Under the pieces are notes generated by a model. The model was not told the DNA's origin, made no database searches, and worked only from the letters and a program-made list of their open reading frames with translations. Position numbers and translations under genes: made by a program. 64,000 nt of DNA from Streptomyces sp. Ru62 (lineage in GTDB: Bacteria > Actinomycetota > Actinomycetes > Streptomycetales > Streptomycetaceae), in assembly GCF_002920615.1 (NCBI RefSeq), contig NZ_PQSU01000012.1:124001-188000 (forward strand). The letters are read 5' to 3'. Shown here one piece after another: positions 7,161 to 15,174 of this stretch; position 1 is the stretch's first letter, and each line of letters starts with the position of its first letter.

Positions 7161-7613
7161 ATGGCGCTCGACCAGTCCTTCGTGGGACGGACCTACCCGC
7201 CCACCGCGCCCTATGAGGTGGGCCGGGAGAAGATCCGCGAGTTCGCCGAGGCGGTGGGCGAGACCAACCCGGTGTACACGGACCCCGAGGCCGCCAAGGC
7301 GTTCGGCTACTCCGATGTGATCGCCCCGCCGACCTTCGTGTTCTCCATCACGTTCCGCGCGGCCGGCCAGGTCGTCGAGGACCCGCAGCTGGGGCTGGAC
7401 TACAGCCGCGTGGTGCACGGCGACCAGAAGTTCGCCTACGCGCGCCCGGTGCGCGCCGGGGACCGGCTCACGGTCACCTCCACGATCGAGGCGATCAAGT
7501 CCCTCGCGGGCAACGACATCCTGGACATCCGCGGTGAGGTGCACGACGAGGCCGGCGAGCGCGTCGTGACCGCCTGGACCAAGCTCGTGGCCCGCGCGGC
7601 CGAGGAGGCGTGA
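7161..7613 (+). CDS. hadA: MaoC-like hotdog protein, probable (3R)-hydroxyacyl-ACP dehydratase subunit HadA
   Basis: This 150-residue hotdog-fold protein of the UPF0336/FAS1-like dehydratase family starts MALDQSFVGRTYPPTAPYEV. It contains FAEAVGETNPVYTDPEAAKAFG and a PPTFVFS segment. It lacks the catalytic Asp/His pair seen in its partner, as expected for the structural, acyl-chain-binding HadA-type subunit. It lies 7 nt upstream of hadB, and the two would form a heterodimer that dehydrates 3-hydroxyacyl-ACP in type II fatty acid synthesis. That role is inferred from mycobacterial HadAB. TAATTT at 7119-7124 may be its -10 box; AGGAGGTG precedes the ATG. Confidence 0.85.
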   Translation: MALDQSFVGRTYPPTAPYEVGREKIREFAEAVGETNPVYTDPEAAKAFGYSDVIAPPTFVFSITFRAAGQVVEDPQLGLDYSRVVHGDQKFAYARPVRAGDRLTVTSTIEAIKSLAGNDILDIRGEVHDEAGERVVTAWTKLVARAAEEA

Positions 7614-7620
7614 GGACCCG

Positions 7621-8049
7621 ATGACGGCGAAGATCGCCTACGACGAGGTCGAGGTCGGCACCGAGCTGCCGGCGCAGACCTTCCCCGTGACCCGCGCCAC
7701 CCTCGTGCGCTACGCGGGCGCCTCCGGGGACTTCAACCCGATCCACTGGAACGAGAAGTTCGCCAAGGAGGTGGGCCTGCCGGACGTCATCGCGCACGGC
7801 ATGTTCACCATGGCCGAGGCGATCCGCGTGGTCACCGACTGGACCGGCGACCCGGGCGCGGTCGTGGAGTACGGCGTCCGCTTCACCAAGCCCGTCGTCG
7901 TCCCGAACGACGACCAGGGCGCCCTGATCGAGGTCAGCGGCAAGGTCGCGGCCAAGCTGGACGACAACACCGTACGGGTGGACCTGACGGCGATGAGCGC
8001 CGGCCAGAAGGTGCTGGGCATGTCCCGGGCGGTCGTACGACTCGCCTGA
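7621..8049 (+). CDS. hadB: MaoC-like (3R)-hydroxyacyl-ACP dehydratase, catalytic subunit HadB
   Basis: This 142-residue single-hotdog protein carries the hydratase-2 signature YAGASGDFNPIHWNEKFAKE. D37 and H42 are placed as the catalytic Asp and His of R-specific enoyl hydratases/dehydratases. The following IAHGMFTMA segment is also typical of MaoC domains. It is 7 nt downstream of hadA and must be its operon partner. The likely reaction is reversible dehydration of (3R)-hydroxyacyl-ACP to trans-2-enoyl-ACP in fatty acid elongation. Substrate range cannot be read from the sequence. Confidence 0.88.
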   Translation: MTAKIAYDEVEVGTELPAQTFPVTRATLVRYAGASGDFNPIHWNEKFAKEVGLPDVIAHGMFTMAEAIRVVTDWTGDPGAVVEYGVRFTKPVVVPNDDQGALIEVSGKVAAKLDDNTVRVDLTAMSAGQKVLGMSRAVVRLA

Positions 8050-8156
8050 CGGCCCGGGCGGTGCGTGCAACGGACCGAGCGGTGCGTGTGAGGGGCGTCC
8101 TCCCGTGGGGGGCGCCCCTTGCGCATGGCGACCCCAGGCCCACCTCGCCCACGCCC

Positions 8157-8186
8157 TTGACGAAGTTAGTGATTGAGTACTAACTT
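8157..8186 (+). promoter_or_regulatory. Promoter of the TetR gene, overlapping its operator
   Basis: TTGACG (8157-8162), 18 nt, TAACTT (8181-8186), then 7 nt to the ATG at 8194: a strong promoter giving a leaderless mRNA. The inverted repeat 8164-8185 fills the spacer and most of the -10, ideal for repression. Confidence 0.75.
8164..8185. promoter_or_regulatory. TetR operator, copy 1 (AGTTAGT-N8-ACTAACT)
   Basis: Seven-base arms 8164-8170 and 8179-8185 are perfect inverted repeats around an 8-nt spacer, and extend to 9-bp arms at 8162-8187. The same arms and spacing recur at 8809-8830 before the MFS gene. Confidence 0.85.
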
Positions 8187-8193
8187 CAAGGGC

Positions 8194-8763
8194 ATGCCCA
8201 GGATGAGCGCAGAGGAGCGACGCGAGAGCGTCATCCGCGCGGCGACCGCCGAGTTCGCGCGCGGCGGGTACCACGGCACCTCCACGGAGGCCATCGCCAA
8301 GCGGGTCGGCGTCTCGCAGCCGTACCTCTTCCGGCTCTTCCCGGGCAAGAAGGCGATCTTCCTGGCGGCGGCCGAACGCTGCGTGGAGGACACCATCCGG
8401 ACCTTCGAGGAGGCCTCGGAGGGGCTGCGGGGCGAGGAGGCCCTGCACGCCATGGCGAACGCATACACCAAGGTCATCGCGGAGCGGCCCGAGTGGCTGA
8501 TGATGCAGATGCAGATGTACATCGCCGTGGCCGCCGCGGAGCAGGAGGGCGACCGGGAGTTCGGTGAGAGCGTGCGGGCCGGCTGGATGCGGCTGTGGGA
8601 CACCGTACGGCTGGCGCTCGGCGCGGACGTCGACGAGACGACCTCCTTCCTCGCCCACGGCATGCTCATCAACTGCCTGGTGGCCATGGGTTTTCCGCCC
8701 GGGCACCGGGTGTGGGAGGGGCTCTACCCGTCGGCCCGGCTCACGGGTCGCCTGGAGGTGTAG
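8194..8763 (+). CDS. TetR-family transcriptional repressor (controls adjacent MFS gene)
   Basis: This 189-residue regulator has an N-terminal TetR helix-turn-helix: RRESVIRAATAEFARGGYHG, then TSTEAIAKRVGVSQPYLFRL and FPGKKAIFLAA, ending near residue 65. The C-terminal ligand domain is mostly helical with a Met-rich patch (WLMMQMQMYIAVA). A TTG-started frame reaches 8173, but that codon lies inside the operator. The ATG at 8194 is 7 nt downstream of the -10 box, so it is preferred; ATG 8203 is an alternative. The MFS gene follows after 85 nt with the same operator. I infer autorepression and repression of the exporter, relieved by a small molecule. Confidence 0.92.
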   Translation: MPRMSAEERRESVIRAATAEFARGGYHGTSTEAIAKRVGVSQPYLFRLFPGKKAIFLAAAERCVEDTIRTFEEASEGLRGEEALHAMANAYTKVIAERPEWLMMQMQMYIAVAAAEQEGDREFGESVRAGWMRLWDTVRLALGADVDETTSFLAHGMLINCLVAMGFPPGHRVWEGLYPSARLTGRLEV

Positions 8764-8808
8764 GGGCCTGGGCCCTGTCGCCTGGGCGGGTACAGGCACG
8801 CCCAAGAA

Positions 8809-8830
8809 AGTTAGTCAGCAATAACTAACT
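8809..8830. promoter_or_regulatory. TetR operator, copy 2 (AGTTAGT-N8-ACTAACT)
   Basis: Arms 8809-8815 and 8824-8830 match copy 1 exactly, with the same 8-nt spacer length but a different spacer sequence. It lies 18 nt before the MFS ATG, so binding would block transcription of the exporter. The promoter itself is not clear; TAACTA (8822-8827) may be its -10. Confidence 0.85.
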
Positions 8831-8848
8831 AAGTTCCCTGGGGGAGCG

Positions 8849-10300
8849 ATGGCACAGCAGACAGCACCACCGGTCACCACCCCGTCGCGCGCGAGCGCGA
8901 TATGGGCCCTCGTCATCACCAGCGTCGCCGGATTCATGGCGTCCCTGGACAACCTCGTCGTCACCACGGCCCTGCCCTCCATCCGCGAGGATCTCGGCGG
9001 GGCGCTGGACGACCTGGAGTGGACCGTGAGCGCGTACACGCTCACCTTCGCCGTCCTGCTGATGTTCGGCGCCGCGCTCGGCGACCGCTTCGGACGCCGG
9101 CGGATGTTCATCGCCGGACTCGCCGTCTTCACCGGCGCCTCCGCCGCCGCGGCCATGGCGCCGGGCATCGACTCCCTGATCGCCGCCCGCGCGGTCCAGG
9201 GCGTCGGCGCGGCCGTGATGCTGCCGCTCACACTGACCCTGCTCACGGCGGCCGTGCCCGCGGCCAGGCGCGGCACGGTGTACGGCATCTGGGGCGCCGT
9301 GAACGGCCTCGCCGTCGCCTCCGGACCGCTGATCGGCGGCAGCCTCACCGAGCACGTCTCCTGGCACTGGATCTTCTGGCTGAACGTCCCGCTGGGCCTC
9401 GCCGCGCTGCCGCTCGCCCGGCTGCGCCTCACCGAGTCCCACGGCACCGGCGCCCGCCTCGACGTTCCGGGCACGCTCCTCGCCAGCGGCGGGCTCTTCG
9501 GGATCGTGTACGGCCTGGTCCGCGGGCCCGCCGACGGCTGGACCGACCCCGTGGTGCTGACCGCGCTCGGCGCGGGCGGGGCGCTGCTGGTGGGCTTCGT
9601 CGGCTACAGCTCCCGCGCGGCGCACCCGATGCTGCCCATGCGGCTGTTCCGCTCCCGGGCCTTCTCCGGGATCAACGCCGCCAGCCTGCTGATGTTCGTC
9701 GGCATGTTCGGCTCGATCTTCCTGCTCAGCCAGTACATGCAGGGCGTACTCGGCTACTCGCCCACCGAGGCGGGGCTGAGGATGCTGCCGTGGACCGGCA
9801 TGCCGATGCTCGTCGCGCCCGTCGCCGGGCTGCTGTCCGACCGGATCGGCGGCCGGCCGGTCGTCGCCGCCGGCCTGTTCCTCCAGGCCGCCGGTCTCGG
9901 CTACATGGCCTGGGTGGTCACCACGGATGCCTCCTACGCCGTCCAGCTGCCCGGCCTCATCATCAGCGGCGTCGGCATGGCCCTGTACTTCGCGCCGGCC
10001 GCCAGCCTGGTCATGGCCAGCGTCCGCCCGCAGGAGCAGGGGATCGCCTCCGGCGCGAACAACGCGCTGCGCGAGGTGGGCGGCGCGCTCGGCATCGCGG
10101 TGATGTCGTCGATCTTCTCCGCGCGGGGCGGTTACGAGTCCGCGCAGAGCTTCGTGGACGGTCTGCGGCCGGCCCTGGTCACCGGCTCGGCGGTGGTCGC
10201 CCTCGCCGCGGTCGCGGCCCTGGTGATCCCCGCCCGCCGCAGCGCCGCACCCGCGGCCGGGGAGGCCCCCGCGCCGGTCCTCGAAACCGCCTCCGGCTGA
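8849..10300 (+). CDS. MFS drug exporter, DHA2 (EmrB/QacA, 14-helix) family
   Basis: This 483-residue membrane protein shows the DHA2 pattern. Helix 1 has FMASLDNLVVTTALPSI, with the conserved motif D1 Asp and LP. The loop 2-3 motif A is GDRFGRRRMFIAG near residue 80-92, and motif C-like GPLIGGSLTEHVSWHWIFW is near residue 150-170. Hydrophobic helices continue to about residue 455. It likely exports toxic organic compounds using the proton gradient. The TetR gene immediately upstream and the shared operator suggest inducible expression. The ATG is preceded by GGGGGAGCG. The substrate is unknown. Confidence 0.92.
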   Translation: MAQQTAPPVTTPSRASAIWALVITSVAGFMASLDNLVVTTALPSIREDLGGALDDLEWTVSAYTLTFAVLLMFGAALGDRFGRRRMFIAGLAVFTGASAAAAMAPGIDSLIAARAVQGVGAAVMLPLTLTLLTAAVPAARRGTVYGIWGAVNGLAVASGPLIGGSLTEHVSWHWIFWLNVPLGLAALPLARLRLTESHGTGARLDVPGTLLASGGLFGIVYGLVRGPADGWTDPVVLTALGAGGALLVGFVGYSSRAAHPMLPMRLFRSRAFSGINAASLLMFVGMFGSIFLLSQYMQGVLGYSPTEAGLRMLPWTGMPMLVAPVAGLLSDRIGGRPVVAAGLFLQAAGLGYMAWVVTTDASYAVQLPGLIISGVGMALYFAPAASLVMASVRPQEQGIASGANNALREVGGALGIAVMSSIFSARGGYESAQSFVDGLRPALVTGSAVVALAAVAALVIPARRSAAPAAGEAPAPVLETASG

Positions 10301-10328
10301 CCCGCCACTCCCGCACAAGGAGCCCGCG

Positions 10329-10709
10329 ATGCCCACGCTTCCCTGGACCGTGCCGGACACTCCACCGGCTGGCGCCGAGGCGCACGTCTTCGCCTCGCGC
10401 TTCGAGACCCGCACCCTGTGGGGCGCCCTCCGCTTCCTCGTCCGCACCCCGGCCGTGTGGCGGCAGGCCGGCCGCGCGCCCGGCGCCTACGGGGCGAGTC
10501 TCAGGGCCCAGCCCCTGCGGCGGACCTTCTGGACCCTGTCCGCCTGGGAGTCGGAGGCCGCGCTCAAGGACTTCGCCCGCTCCGGAGCCCACCGGCCGGC
10601 GTCCCGCACCCTGGCGGCCCAGATGCGGGACGTCCGGTTCGCCACCTGGCGGACGCCCACCGACGAACTCCCGGTGAGCTGGGAGGAAGCGACACGGCGA
10701 CTGACGTAG
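10329..10709 (+). CDS. Conserved hypothetical protein, possible ABM-like alpha/beta barrel
   Basis: This 126-residue soluble protein lies 28 nt after the MFS stop with a good AAGGAG site, so it may belong to the same transcript. The pattern AHVFASRFETRTLWGALRFL then RRTFWTLSAWESEAALKDFA and HRPASRTLAAQMRDVRFATW resembles DUF3291/antibiotic-biosynthesis-monooxygenase-like dimeric alpha-beta barrels, with the characteristic TFWTLSxWES strand-helix. No catalytic residues can be assigned. The position between the exporter and murB appears typical of the genus. The family call is tentative. Confidence 0.65.
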   Translation: MPTLPWTVPDTPPAGAEAHVFASRFETRTLWGALRFLVRTPAVWRQAGRAPGAYGASLRAQPLRRTFWTLSAWESEAALKDFARSGAHRPASRTLAAQMRDVRFATWRTPTDELPVSWEEATRRLT

Positions 10710-10727
10710 CCGCCGCCGGGACGGCAC

Positions 10728-10779
10728 CGTACGCGCGCGTGGACCCACGGCCCGCAAGGGAGGTCCACGCGCGCGTACG
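10728..10779. terminator. 18-bp perfect hairpin upstream of murB
   Basis: CGTACGCGCGCGTGGACC (10728-10745) pairs perfectly with 10762-10779 around a 16-nt loop. It begins 19 nt after the preceding stop codon and ends the MFS-side transcript before the separate murB promoter. It lacks a T tract. It shares the CGCGCGCG core with the repeats near 6234. Confidence 0.7.
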
Positions 10780-10896
10780 TGCCTTTCCGGGCACGGGACG
10801 CGGGTGCGCACGGCGGCGCAGCGGGGGAGGGGCCGGTAGGCGCGCGTCCCGCACTCCCAGCACTCCTGCCGGCGCGGCCCCCGCCGGCCTGTCTCG

Positions 10897-10902
10897 TAGT
10901 CT
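10897..10902 (+). promoter_or_regulatory. -10 box TAGTCT of murB (leaderless)
   Basis: TAGTCT is followed by 7 nt and then GTG at 10910. The upstream -35 position is pure GC and matches no consensus. Confidence 0.55.
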
Positions 10903-10909
10903 TGGGCCC

Positions 10910-11968
10910 GTGCAGGTACTCCACGACGCCCCCCTCGCCCCGCTGACCACCTTCCGGCTGGGTGGTCCCGCGACGCGGCTGGTGACCGCCGCCACCGACG
11001 CCGAGGTGATCGCCGCCGTCCGCGAGGCCGACGACAGCGGTACCCCGCTGCTGGTCATCGGCGGCGGATCGAACCTGGTCATCGGCGACAAGGGCTTCGA
11101 CGGCACCGCGCTGCGCATCGCCACGCGCGGGGTCGAGCTGCGCGGCACCACCCTGGAGCTGGCGGCCGGCGAGGTGTGGACCGACGCCGTCGCCCGCACC
11201 GTGGAGGCCGGCCTCGCCGGGATCGAGTGCCTGGCCGGCATCCCCGGATCCGCCGGCGCCACGCCGATCCAGAACGTGGGTGCCTACGGCCAGGAGGTCT
11301 CCTCGACGATCACCGAGGTGATCGCCTACGACCGGCGGGCCGGCGAGACCGTCACGCTGACGAACGAGGAGTGCGCCTTCTCGTACCGCCACAGCCGCTT
11401 CAAGGCCGACCCCGAGCGCTACGTCGTGCTCCGGGTCCGCTTCGAGCTGGAGGACGCCGGCGGGCTGTCCGCGCCGGTCAAGTACGCCGAGGCGGCCCGG
11501 GCCCTCGGTGTGGAGCCCGGCAACCGGGTGCCGCTGGCCGACGCCCGGGAGACCGTGCTGAAGCTGCGCGCCGGCAAGGGCATGGTCCTCGACCCCGAGG
11601 ACCACGACACCTGGTCGGCCGGCTCCTTCTTCACCAACCCGATCCTCACCGACGAGCAGTTCGCCGCGTTCCACGCGCGCGTGCGCGAACGGCTGGGCGA
11701 GGACGTCGAGCCCCCCGCCTACCCGGCGGGGGAGGGCCGTACGAAGACCTCCGCGGCCTGGCTGATCGACAAGGCGGGCTTCACCAAGGGCTACGGCAGC
11801 GGACCCGCCCGCATCTCCACCAAGCACACCCTCGCGCTCACCAACCGGGGCGGCGCCACCACGGAGGACCTGCTCGCCCTGGCCCGCGAGGTGGTCGCCG
11901 GCGTCCGCGAGGCGTTCGGGATCACCCTCGTCAACGAGCCGGTGACCGTCGGCGTCAGCCTCCAGTAG
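10910..11968 (+). CDS. murB: UDP-N-acetylenolpyruvoylglucosamine reductase
   Basis: MurB reduces UDP-GlcNAc-enolpyruvate to UDP-MurNAc with NADPH and FAD, the second committed step of peptidoglycan synthesis in the cytoplasm. The 352-residue protein has the FAD-binding motif LLVIGGGSNLVIGDKGFDG, then GIPGSAGATPIQNVGAYGQE around the pyrophosphate, SYRHSRFK, and the catalytic region WSAGSFFTNP. The extended insertion before the C-terminus and the end VTVGVSLQ match actinobacterial MurB proteins. The GTG at 10910 is 7 nt from a -10 box; the frame extends much further upstream through the hairpin but without similarity. Confidence 0.96.
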   Translation: MQVLHDAPLAPLTTFRLGGPATRLVTAATDAEVIAAVREADDSGTPLLVIGGGSNLVIGDKGFDGTALRIATRGVELRGTTLELAAGEVWTDAVARTVEAGLAGIECLAGIPGSAGATPIQNVGAYGQEVSSTITEVIAYDRRAGETVTLTNEECAFSYRHSRFKADPERYVVLRVRFELEDAGGLSAPVKYAEAARALGVEPGNRVPLADARETVLKLRAGKGMVLDPEDHDTWSAGSFFTNPILTDEQFAAFHARVRERLGEDVEPPAYPAGEGRTKTSAAWLIDKAGFTKGYGSGPARISTKHTLALTNRGGATTEDLLALAREVVAGVREAFGITLVNEPVTVGVSLQ

Positions 11969-12003
11969 CGGTTCCGGGAGCCCTCTGGAGCGAGCGGCGC
12001 CGG

Positions 12004-12636
12004 TCAGTAGGCCACCCCGACCCCCTGCCTGAGGGTCTCCTTCGCGTCGATCATCGACAGCATCGCGTGCGCGACGTCCGCGCGCGCGATGAAGCGGCCC
12101 CGGGGCGGGAAGCCGCCGACGACGGTGCGGTAGCGGCCGGTCAGCGGCTTGTCCCGGAGCCGGGGCGGCCGAACGGACGTCCAGTCCGTGCCGCTGCGGG
12201 CCAGCTCGGCCTCCATCCCGCGCAGGTCGGCGTAGACGTCCTTGAGGATCGCCGACACCAGCTGCCGCACCGCCCGGTCCAGGGGGCCGTCGTGCGCCGC
12301 GGCGGGGCCGACCGGCGCGGCGCTCACCACCAGCAGCCGGCGTACACCCTCCGCCTCCATGGCGTCCAGCACCGTACGGGTCAGCCGGGTGGCCACCCCG
12401 GCGTCCTTGCGGCTGCGCGCGCCCAGGCCCGACAGGACGGCGTCCCGGCCCCGTACGACGGGCCGCAGCTCCTCAGGGCCGGTCAGGCCGCTGCGGACGA
12501 CCTCCAAGCGGTCACCGGTGACGGCGAGCCGGGCCGGGTCCCGTACGACCGCGGTGACCTCGTGACCGGCGCTCAGGGCCTGGCCGACCAGCTCCCGGCC
12601 GATCCCTCCCGTGGCGCCGAAGACAGTGAGCTTCAT
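12004..12636 (-). CDS. NAD(P)H-binding oxidoreductase (NmrA/YwnB-like)
   Basis: This 210-residue protein begins MKLTVFGATGGIGRELVGQA, a GATGGIG dinucleotide-binding loop of atypical SDRs. It continues with VTAVVRDPARL after strand 2, AVLSGLGARSRKD, LLVVSAAPVG and DWTSVRPPRL near residue 150. It resembles flavin-reductase-like (BLVRB) and NAD(P)H-binding proteins; substrate unknown. It is transcribed divergently from the TetR gene at 12752. Two copies of a GTGAGTG-type operator lie in the 115-nt gap, so it is the likely target of that repressor. GAGGGGAG precedes its ATG. Confidence 0.85.
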   Translation of the reverse strand: MKLTVFGATGGIGRELVGQALSAGHEVTAVVRDPARLAVTGDRLEVVRSGLTGPEELRPVVRGRDAVLSGLGARSRKDAGVATRLTRTVLDAMEAEGVRRLLVVSAAPVGPAAAHDGPLDRAVRQLVSAILKDVYADLRGMEAELARSGTDWTSVRPPRLRDKPLTGRYRTVVGGFPPRGRFIARADVAHAMLSMIDAKETLRQGVGVAY

Positions 12637-12672
12637 GGTGACGTCCGACTCCCCTCGCCCGCGGACGTGGTG

Positions 12673-12725
12673 GGTGAGTGTTCACTCACCACGTGGACGC
12701 CTCTAGGGTGGGTAAACACTCACCC
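12673..12725. promoter_or_regulatory. Pair of TetR operators between divergent genes
   Basis: GGTGAGTG-TT-CACTCACC (12673-12690) is a near-perfect dyad. A second, degenerate copy is GGGTAAACACTCACCC (12710-12725). The pattern TGAGTG..CACTCA is typical of TetR regulators that control a divergent neighbour. TAGGGT at 12704-12709 may be a -10 box for the TetR gene. Confidence 0.75.
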
Positions 12726-12751
12726 GTCCGTCAAGCCCCGATCGGAGCCCC

Positions 12752-13375
12752 ATGGAGACGAAGCCGGCGCGTGTCCGCATCCTCGACGCGGCCCACGAGC
12801 TGATGCTCACGGTCGGACTCGCCCGCGCCACCACCAAGGAGATCGCCCGCGCGGCCGGCTGCTCCGAAGCGGCCCTCTACAAGTACTTCGACAGCAAGGA
12901 AGAGCTGTTCGTACGGGTCCTTACCGAGCGCCTGCCCCGCCTCGCCCCGCTGCTCAGCGGCCTCGCCGCCGAACCGGGCCGGGGCACGCTCACGGGGAAC
13001 CTCACCGAGATCGCCCGCCAGGCCGCCCTCTTCTACGAGCAGAGCTTCCCGATCGCCGCCTCCCTGTACGCGGAGACCCAGCTCAAGCGCCGCCACGACG
13101 AGGCGCTGCGCGCCATCGGCTCCGGCCCGCACCTGCCCATCGAGGGCCTGGACGCCTACCTGCGCACCGAACAGGCCGCCGGCCGGGTCCGCGCCGACGC
13201 CGACACCTACGCCGCCGCCTCACTCCTCCTCGGCGCCTGCGCCCAGCGCGCGTTCGCCTACGACGCCACCGAGACCGGCGAACGCCCGCCCGTCGAGGAG
13301 TTCGCCGCCCGACTGGCGAGGACCTTGGTGGGCGGAATCTCCGTTGCGGGCACGCCGGGCGACCCGCGACCCTGA
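12752..13375 (+). CDS. TetR-family transcriptional regulator
   Basis: This 207-residue protein has a canonical TetR DNA-binding domain: KPARVRILDAAHELMLTVGL, then the recognition helix region ATTKEIARAAGCSEAALYKY and FDSKEELFVRVL. The remaining ~145 residues form the helical ligand-binding and dimer domain. It faces the oxidoreductase at 12004-12636, with two GTGAGTG dyads between them, so autoregulation and control of the oxidoreductase are likely. The inducer is unknown. A protein of unknown function follows 32 nt downstream and may be co-transcribed. Confidence 0.93.
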   Translation: METKPARVRILDAAHELMLTVGLARATTKEIARAAGCSEAALYKYFDSKEELFVRVLTERLPRLAPLLSGLAAEPGRGTLTGNLTEIARQAALFYEQSFPIAASLYAETQLKRRHDEALRAIGSGPHLPIEGLDAYLRTEQAAGRVRADADTYAAASLLLGACAQRAFAYDATETGERPPVEEFAARLARTLVGGISVAGTPGDPRP

Positions 13376-13407
13376 CGCCATGAGGCACCGCACATGAGGC
13401 ATCCCCC

Positions 13408-14115
13408 ATGCGGCTGAGGCTGCGCGAGTTCCGGCCCCGCACCGGACCGCACGAGTACCGGATCACGCAGCCCCGGCACACCCTGCGCCACACCTCGCTG
13501 CGCGCCCCCGACCCCGTCGGCACGCTGCTCGGCGACCACGACGGGCTGAACCGGCTCGCCGGCCTGTTCTCCTTCGCCGCCCGCTCCCCGCACACGATCG
13601 TCCACGTGCCGCTGCGCGACGGCGTCCCGCCCGACGAGGGCGTCGGCGAGCTGGTCGACCTGGTCCTGGTCCACGAACGCCTCGGCCTGCGCCCCAGCCA
13701 GTGGCCCGGCCTGCGCCGCCGACTGCGCCAGGGCACCCCCCTGACCGTCCGCACCGACGAGGCTCGCACCGCGCGGGACGCCGCCGCCTGGAGCGGGCGC
13801 CGGGACCGGGCCGGCTCCCGGGGCGATCTGCGGCACGCCACGCACGCGCGTACCTTCTTCCTCTTCGGTCACCGGGAGGCGTTCGCCGAGACGGCCACGT
13901 GCTTCGCGGACGCGGCGGGCCGGGGGCCCTACCAGAACCGGGTCGGCGAAGGGCGCATGGCCTACCTGGGGTCGTTCCCGCCCCTGGCCGATCCACCCGG
14001 CGGCGGGCACCCCGTCGAGGTGATGATCTGCTTCAAGCCTTATCCGCCGTACGCCCACTTCAGGCCGCCGGGCGCACCAGCCAGTCGTCCACGCCGGCCA
14101 GCAGCCGCGCCTTGA
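13408..14115 (+). CDS. Conserved hypothetical protein of unknown function
   Basis: This 235-residue soluble protein is rich in Arg and Pro. I recognise no domain. Visible segments are MRLRLREFRPRTGPHEYRI, a central HTIVHVPLRDGVPPDEGVGELVDLVLVHERLGL written here only in outline, a TFFLFGHREAFAETA strand-helix and AYLGSFPPLA. Its last 56 nt overlap, on the opposite strand, the 3' end of the adenosine deaminase gene, so the two terminate into each other. The low-complexity tail PASRPRRPAAAP may simply be read-through into the convergent gene. The start has no strong Shine-Dalgarno site. Confidence 0.6.
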   Translation: MRLRLREFRPRTGPHEYRITQPRHTLRHTSLRAPDPVGTLLGDHDGLNRLAGLFSFAARSPHTIVHVPLRDGVPPDEGVGELVDLVLVHERLGLRPSQWPGLRRRLRQGTPLTVRTDEARTARDAAAWSGRRDRAGSRGDLRHATHARTFFLFGHREAFAETATCFADAAGRGPYQNRVGEGRMAYLGSFPPLADPPGGGHPVEVMICFKPYPPYAHFRPPGAPASRPRRPAAAP

Positions 14116-15100
14116 CCTCCTCCGGGGCGGCCGAACCGCGCACCGACTGCCGGGCCAGCTCCGCGAGTTCGGCGTCCGTGAAGCCGTGGGAGTGGCGGGC
14201 GATCTCGTACTGGGCGGCCAGCCGCGAGCCGAACAGCAGCGGGTCGTCGGCGCCCAGCGCCATCGGGACGCCCGCCTCGAAGAGCGTGCGCAACGGCACG
14301 TCCTCCGGCTTCTCGTACACGCCGAGCGCCACGTTCGACGCCGGACACACCTCGCAGGTCACGCCCCGGTCGGCCAGCCGCTTCAGCAGCCGGGGGTCCT
14401 CCGCCGCCCGCACCCCGTGCCCGATCCGCGTGGCGTCCAGGTCGTCCAGGCAGTCCCGGACCGACGCCGGGCCGGTCAGCTCGCCGCCGTGCGGGGCCGA
14501 CAGCAGACCGCCTTCCCGTGCGATGTGGAACGCCCGGTCGAAGTCGCGCGCCATGCCCCGCCGCTCGTCGTTGGAGAGCCCGAAGCCGACCACGCCCCGG
14601 TCCGCGTAGCGCACCGCCAGCCGGGCCAGCGTGCGCGCGTCCAGCGGGTGCTTCATCCGGTTCGCGGCCACCAGCACCCGCATGCCGAGCCCGGTCTCCC
14701 GCGAGGTCGTGTCCACCGCGTCCAGGATGATCTCCAGGGCCGGGATCAGACCGCCCAGCCGGGGCGCGTACGACGTCGGGTCCACCTGGATCTCCAGCCA
14801 GCCGGAGCCGTCCCGCAGATCCTCCTCGGCGGCCTCCCGGACCAGGCGCTGGATGTCCTCCGGCTCGCGCAGGCAGGAGCGCGCGGCGTCGTACAGCCGC
14901 TGGAAACGGAACCAGCCCCGCTCGTCCGTGGCCCGCAGCTTCGGCGGTTCCCCGCTGGTCAGCGCCTCCGTCAGCGCGTCGGGCAGCCGGACGCCGTGCT
15001 TGTCGGCCAGTTCCAGGACGGTGCCCGGTCGCATCGAGCCGGTGAAGTGCAGGTGCAGATGGGCTTTCGGCAGCTCAGAGAGATCACGTACACGCTCCAT
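14060..15100 (-). CDS. add: Adenosine deaminase
   Basis: This 346-residue TIM-barrel enzyme deaminates (deoxy)adenosine to (deoxy)inosine in purine salvage. Metal ligands appear in KAHLHLHFTGS near residue 13-23, then SAPHGGELTG near 196-204 (His ligand with the catalytic Glu two residues on), RIGHGVRAAED with the catalytic His, and MALGADDPLLF with the metal-binding Asp pair. Length and motif order are those of the family; the first motif has Phe rather than Asp after HLHLH (HLHFTG in place of HVHLDG), a variant seen in the adenosine deaminase-like branch. The ATG at 15100 fits the MERVRDLSELPKAHLH start. Confidence 0.9.
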   Translation of the reverse strand: MERVRDLSELPKAHLHLHFTGSMRPGTVLELADKHGVRLPDALTEALTSGEPPKLRATDERGWFRFQRLYDAARSCLREPEDIQRLVREAAEEDLRDGSGWLEIQVDPTSYAPRLGGLIPALEIILDAVDTTSRETGLGMRVLVAANRMKHPLDARTLARLAVRYADRGVVGFGLSNDERRGMARDFDRAFHIAREGGLLSAPHGGELTGPASVRDCLDDLDATRIGHGVRAAEDPRLLKRLADRGVTCEVCPASNVALGVYEKPEDVPLRTLFEAGVPMALGADDPLLFGSRLAAQYEIARHSHGFTDAELAELARQSVRGSAAPEEVKARLLAGVDDWLVRPAA

Positions 15101-15174
15101 TCCCAGATCCTGCCGTATGTCCCCGCCGTCCCGGTACCCGTTTCCCCTTACGTGGTCTTGCTCGCACAAACGAA

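Noticed and set aside
8173..8193. TTG start for the TetR gene giving seven more residues
   Set aside because: The codon lies inside the operator and upstream of the predicted transcription start, so it would not be in the mRNA.
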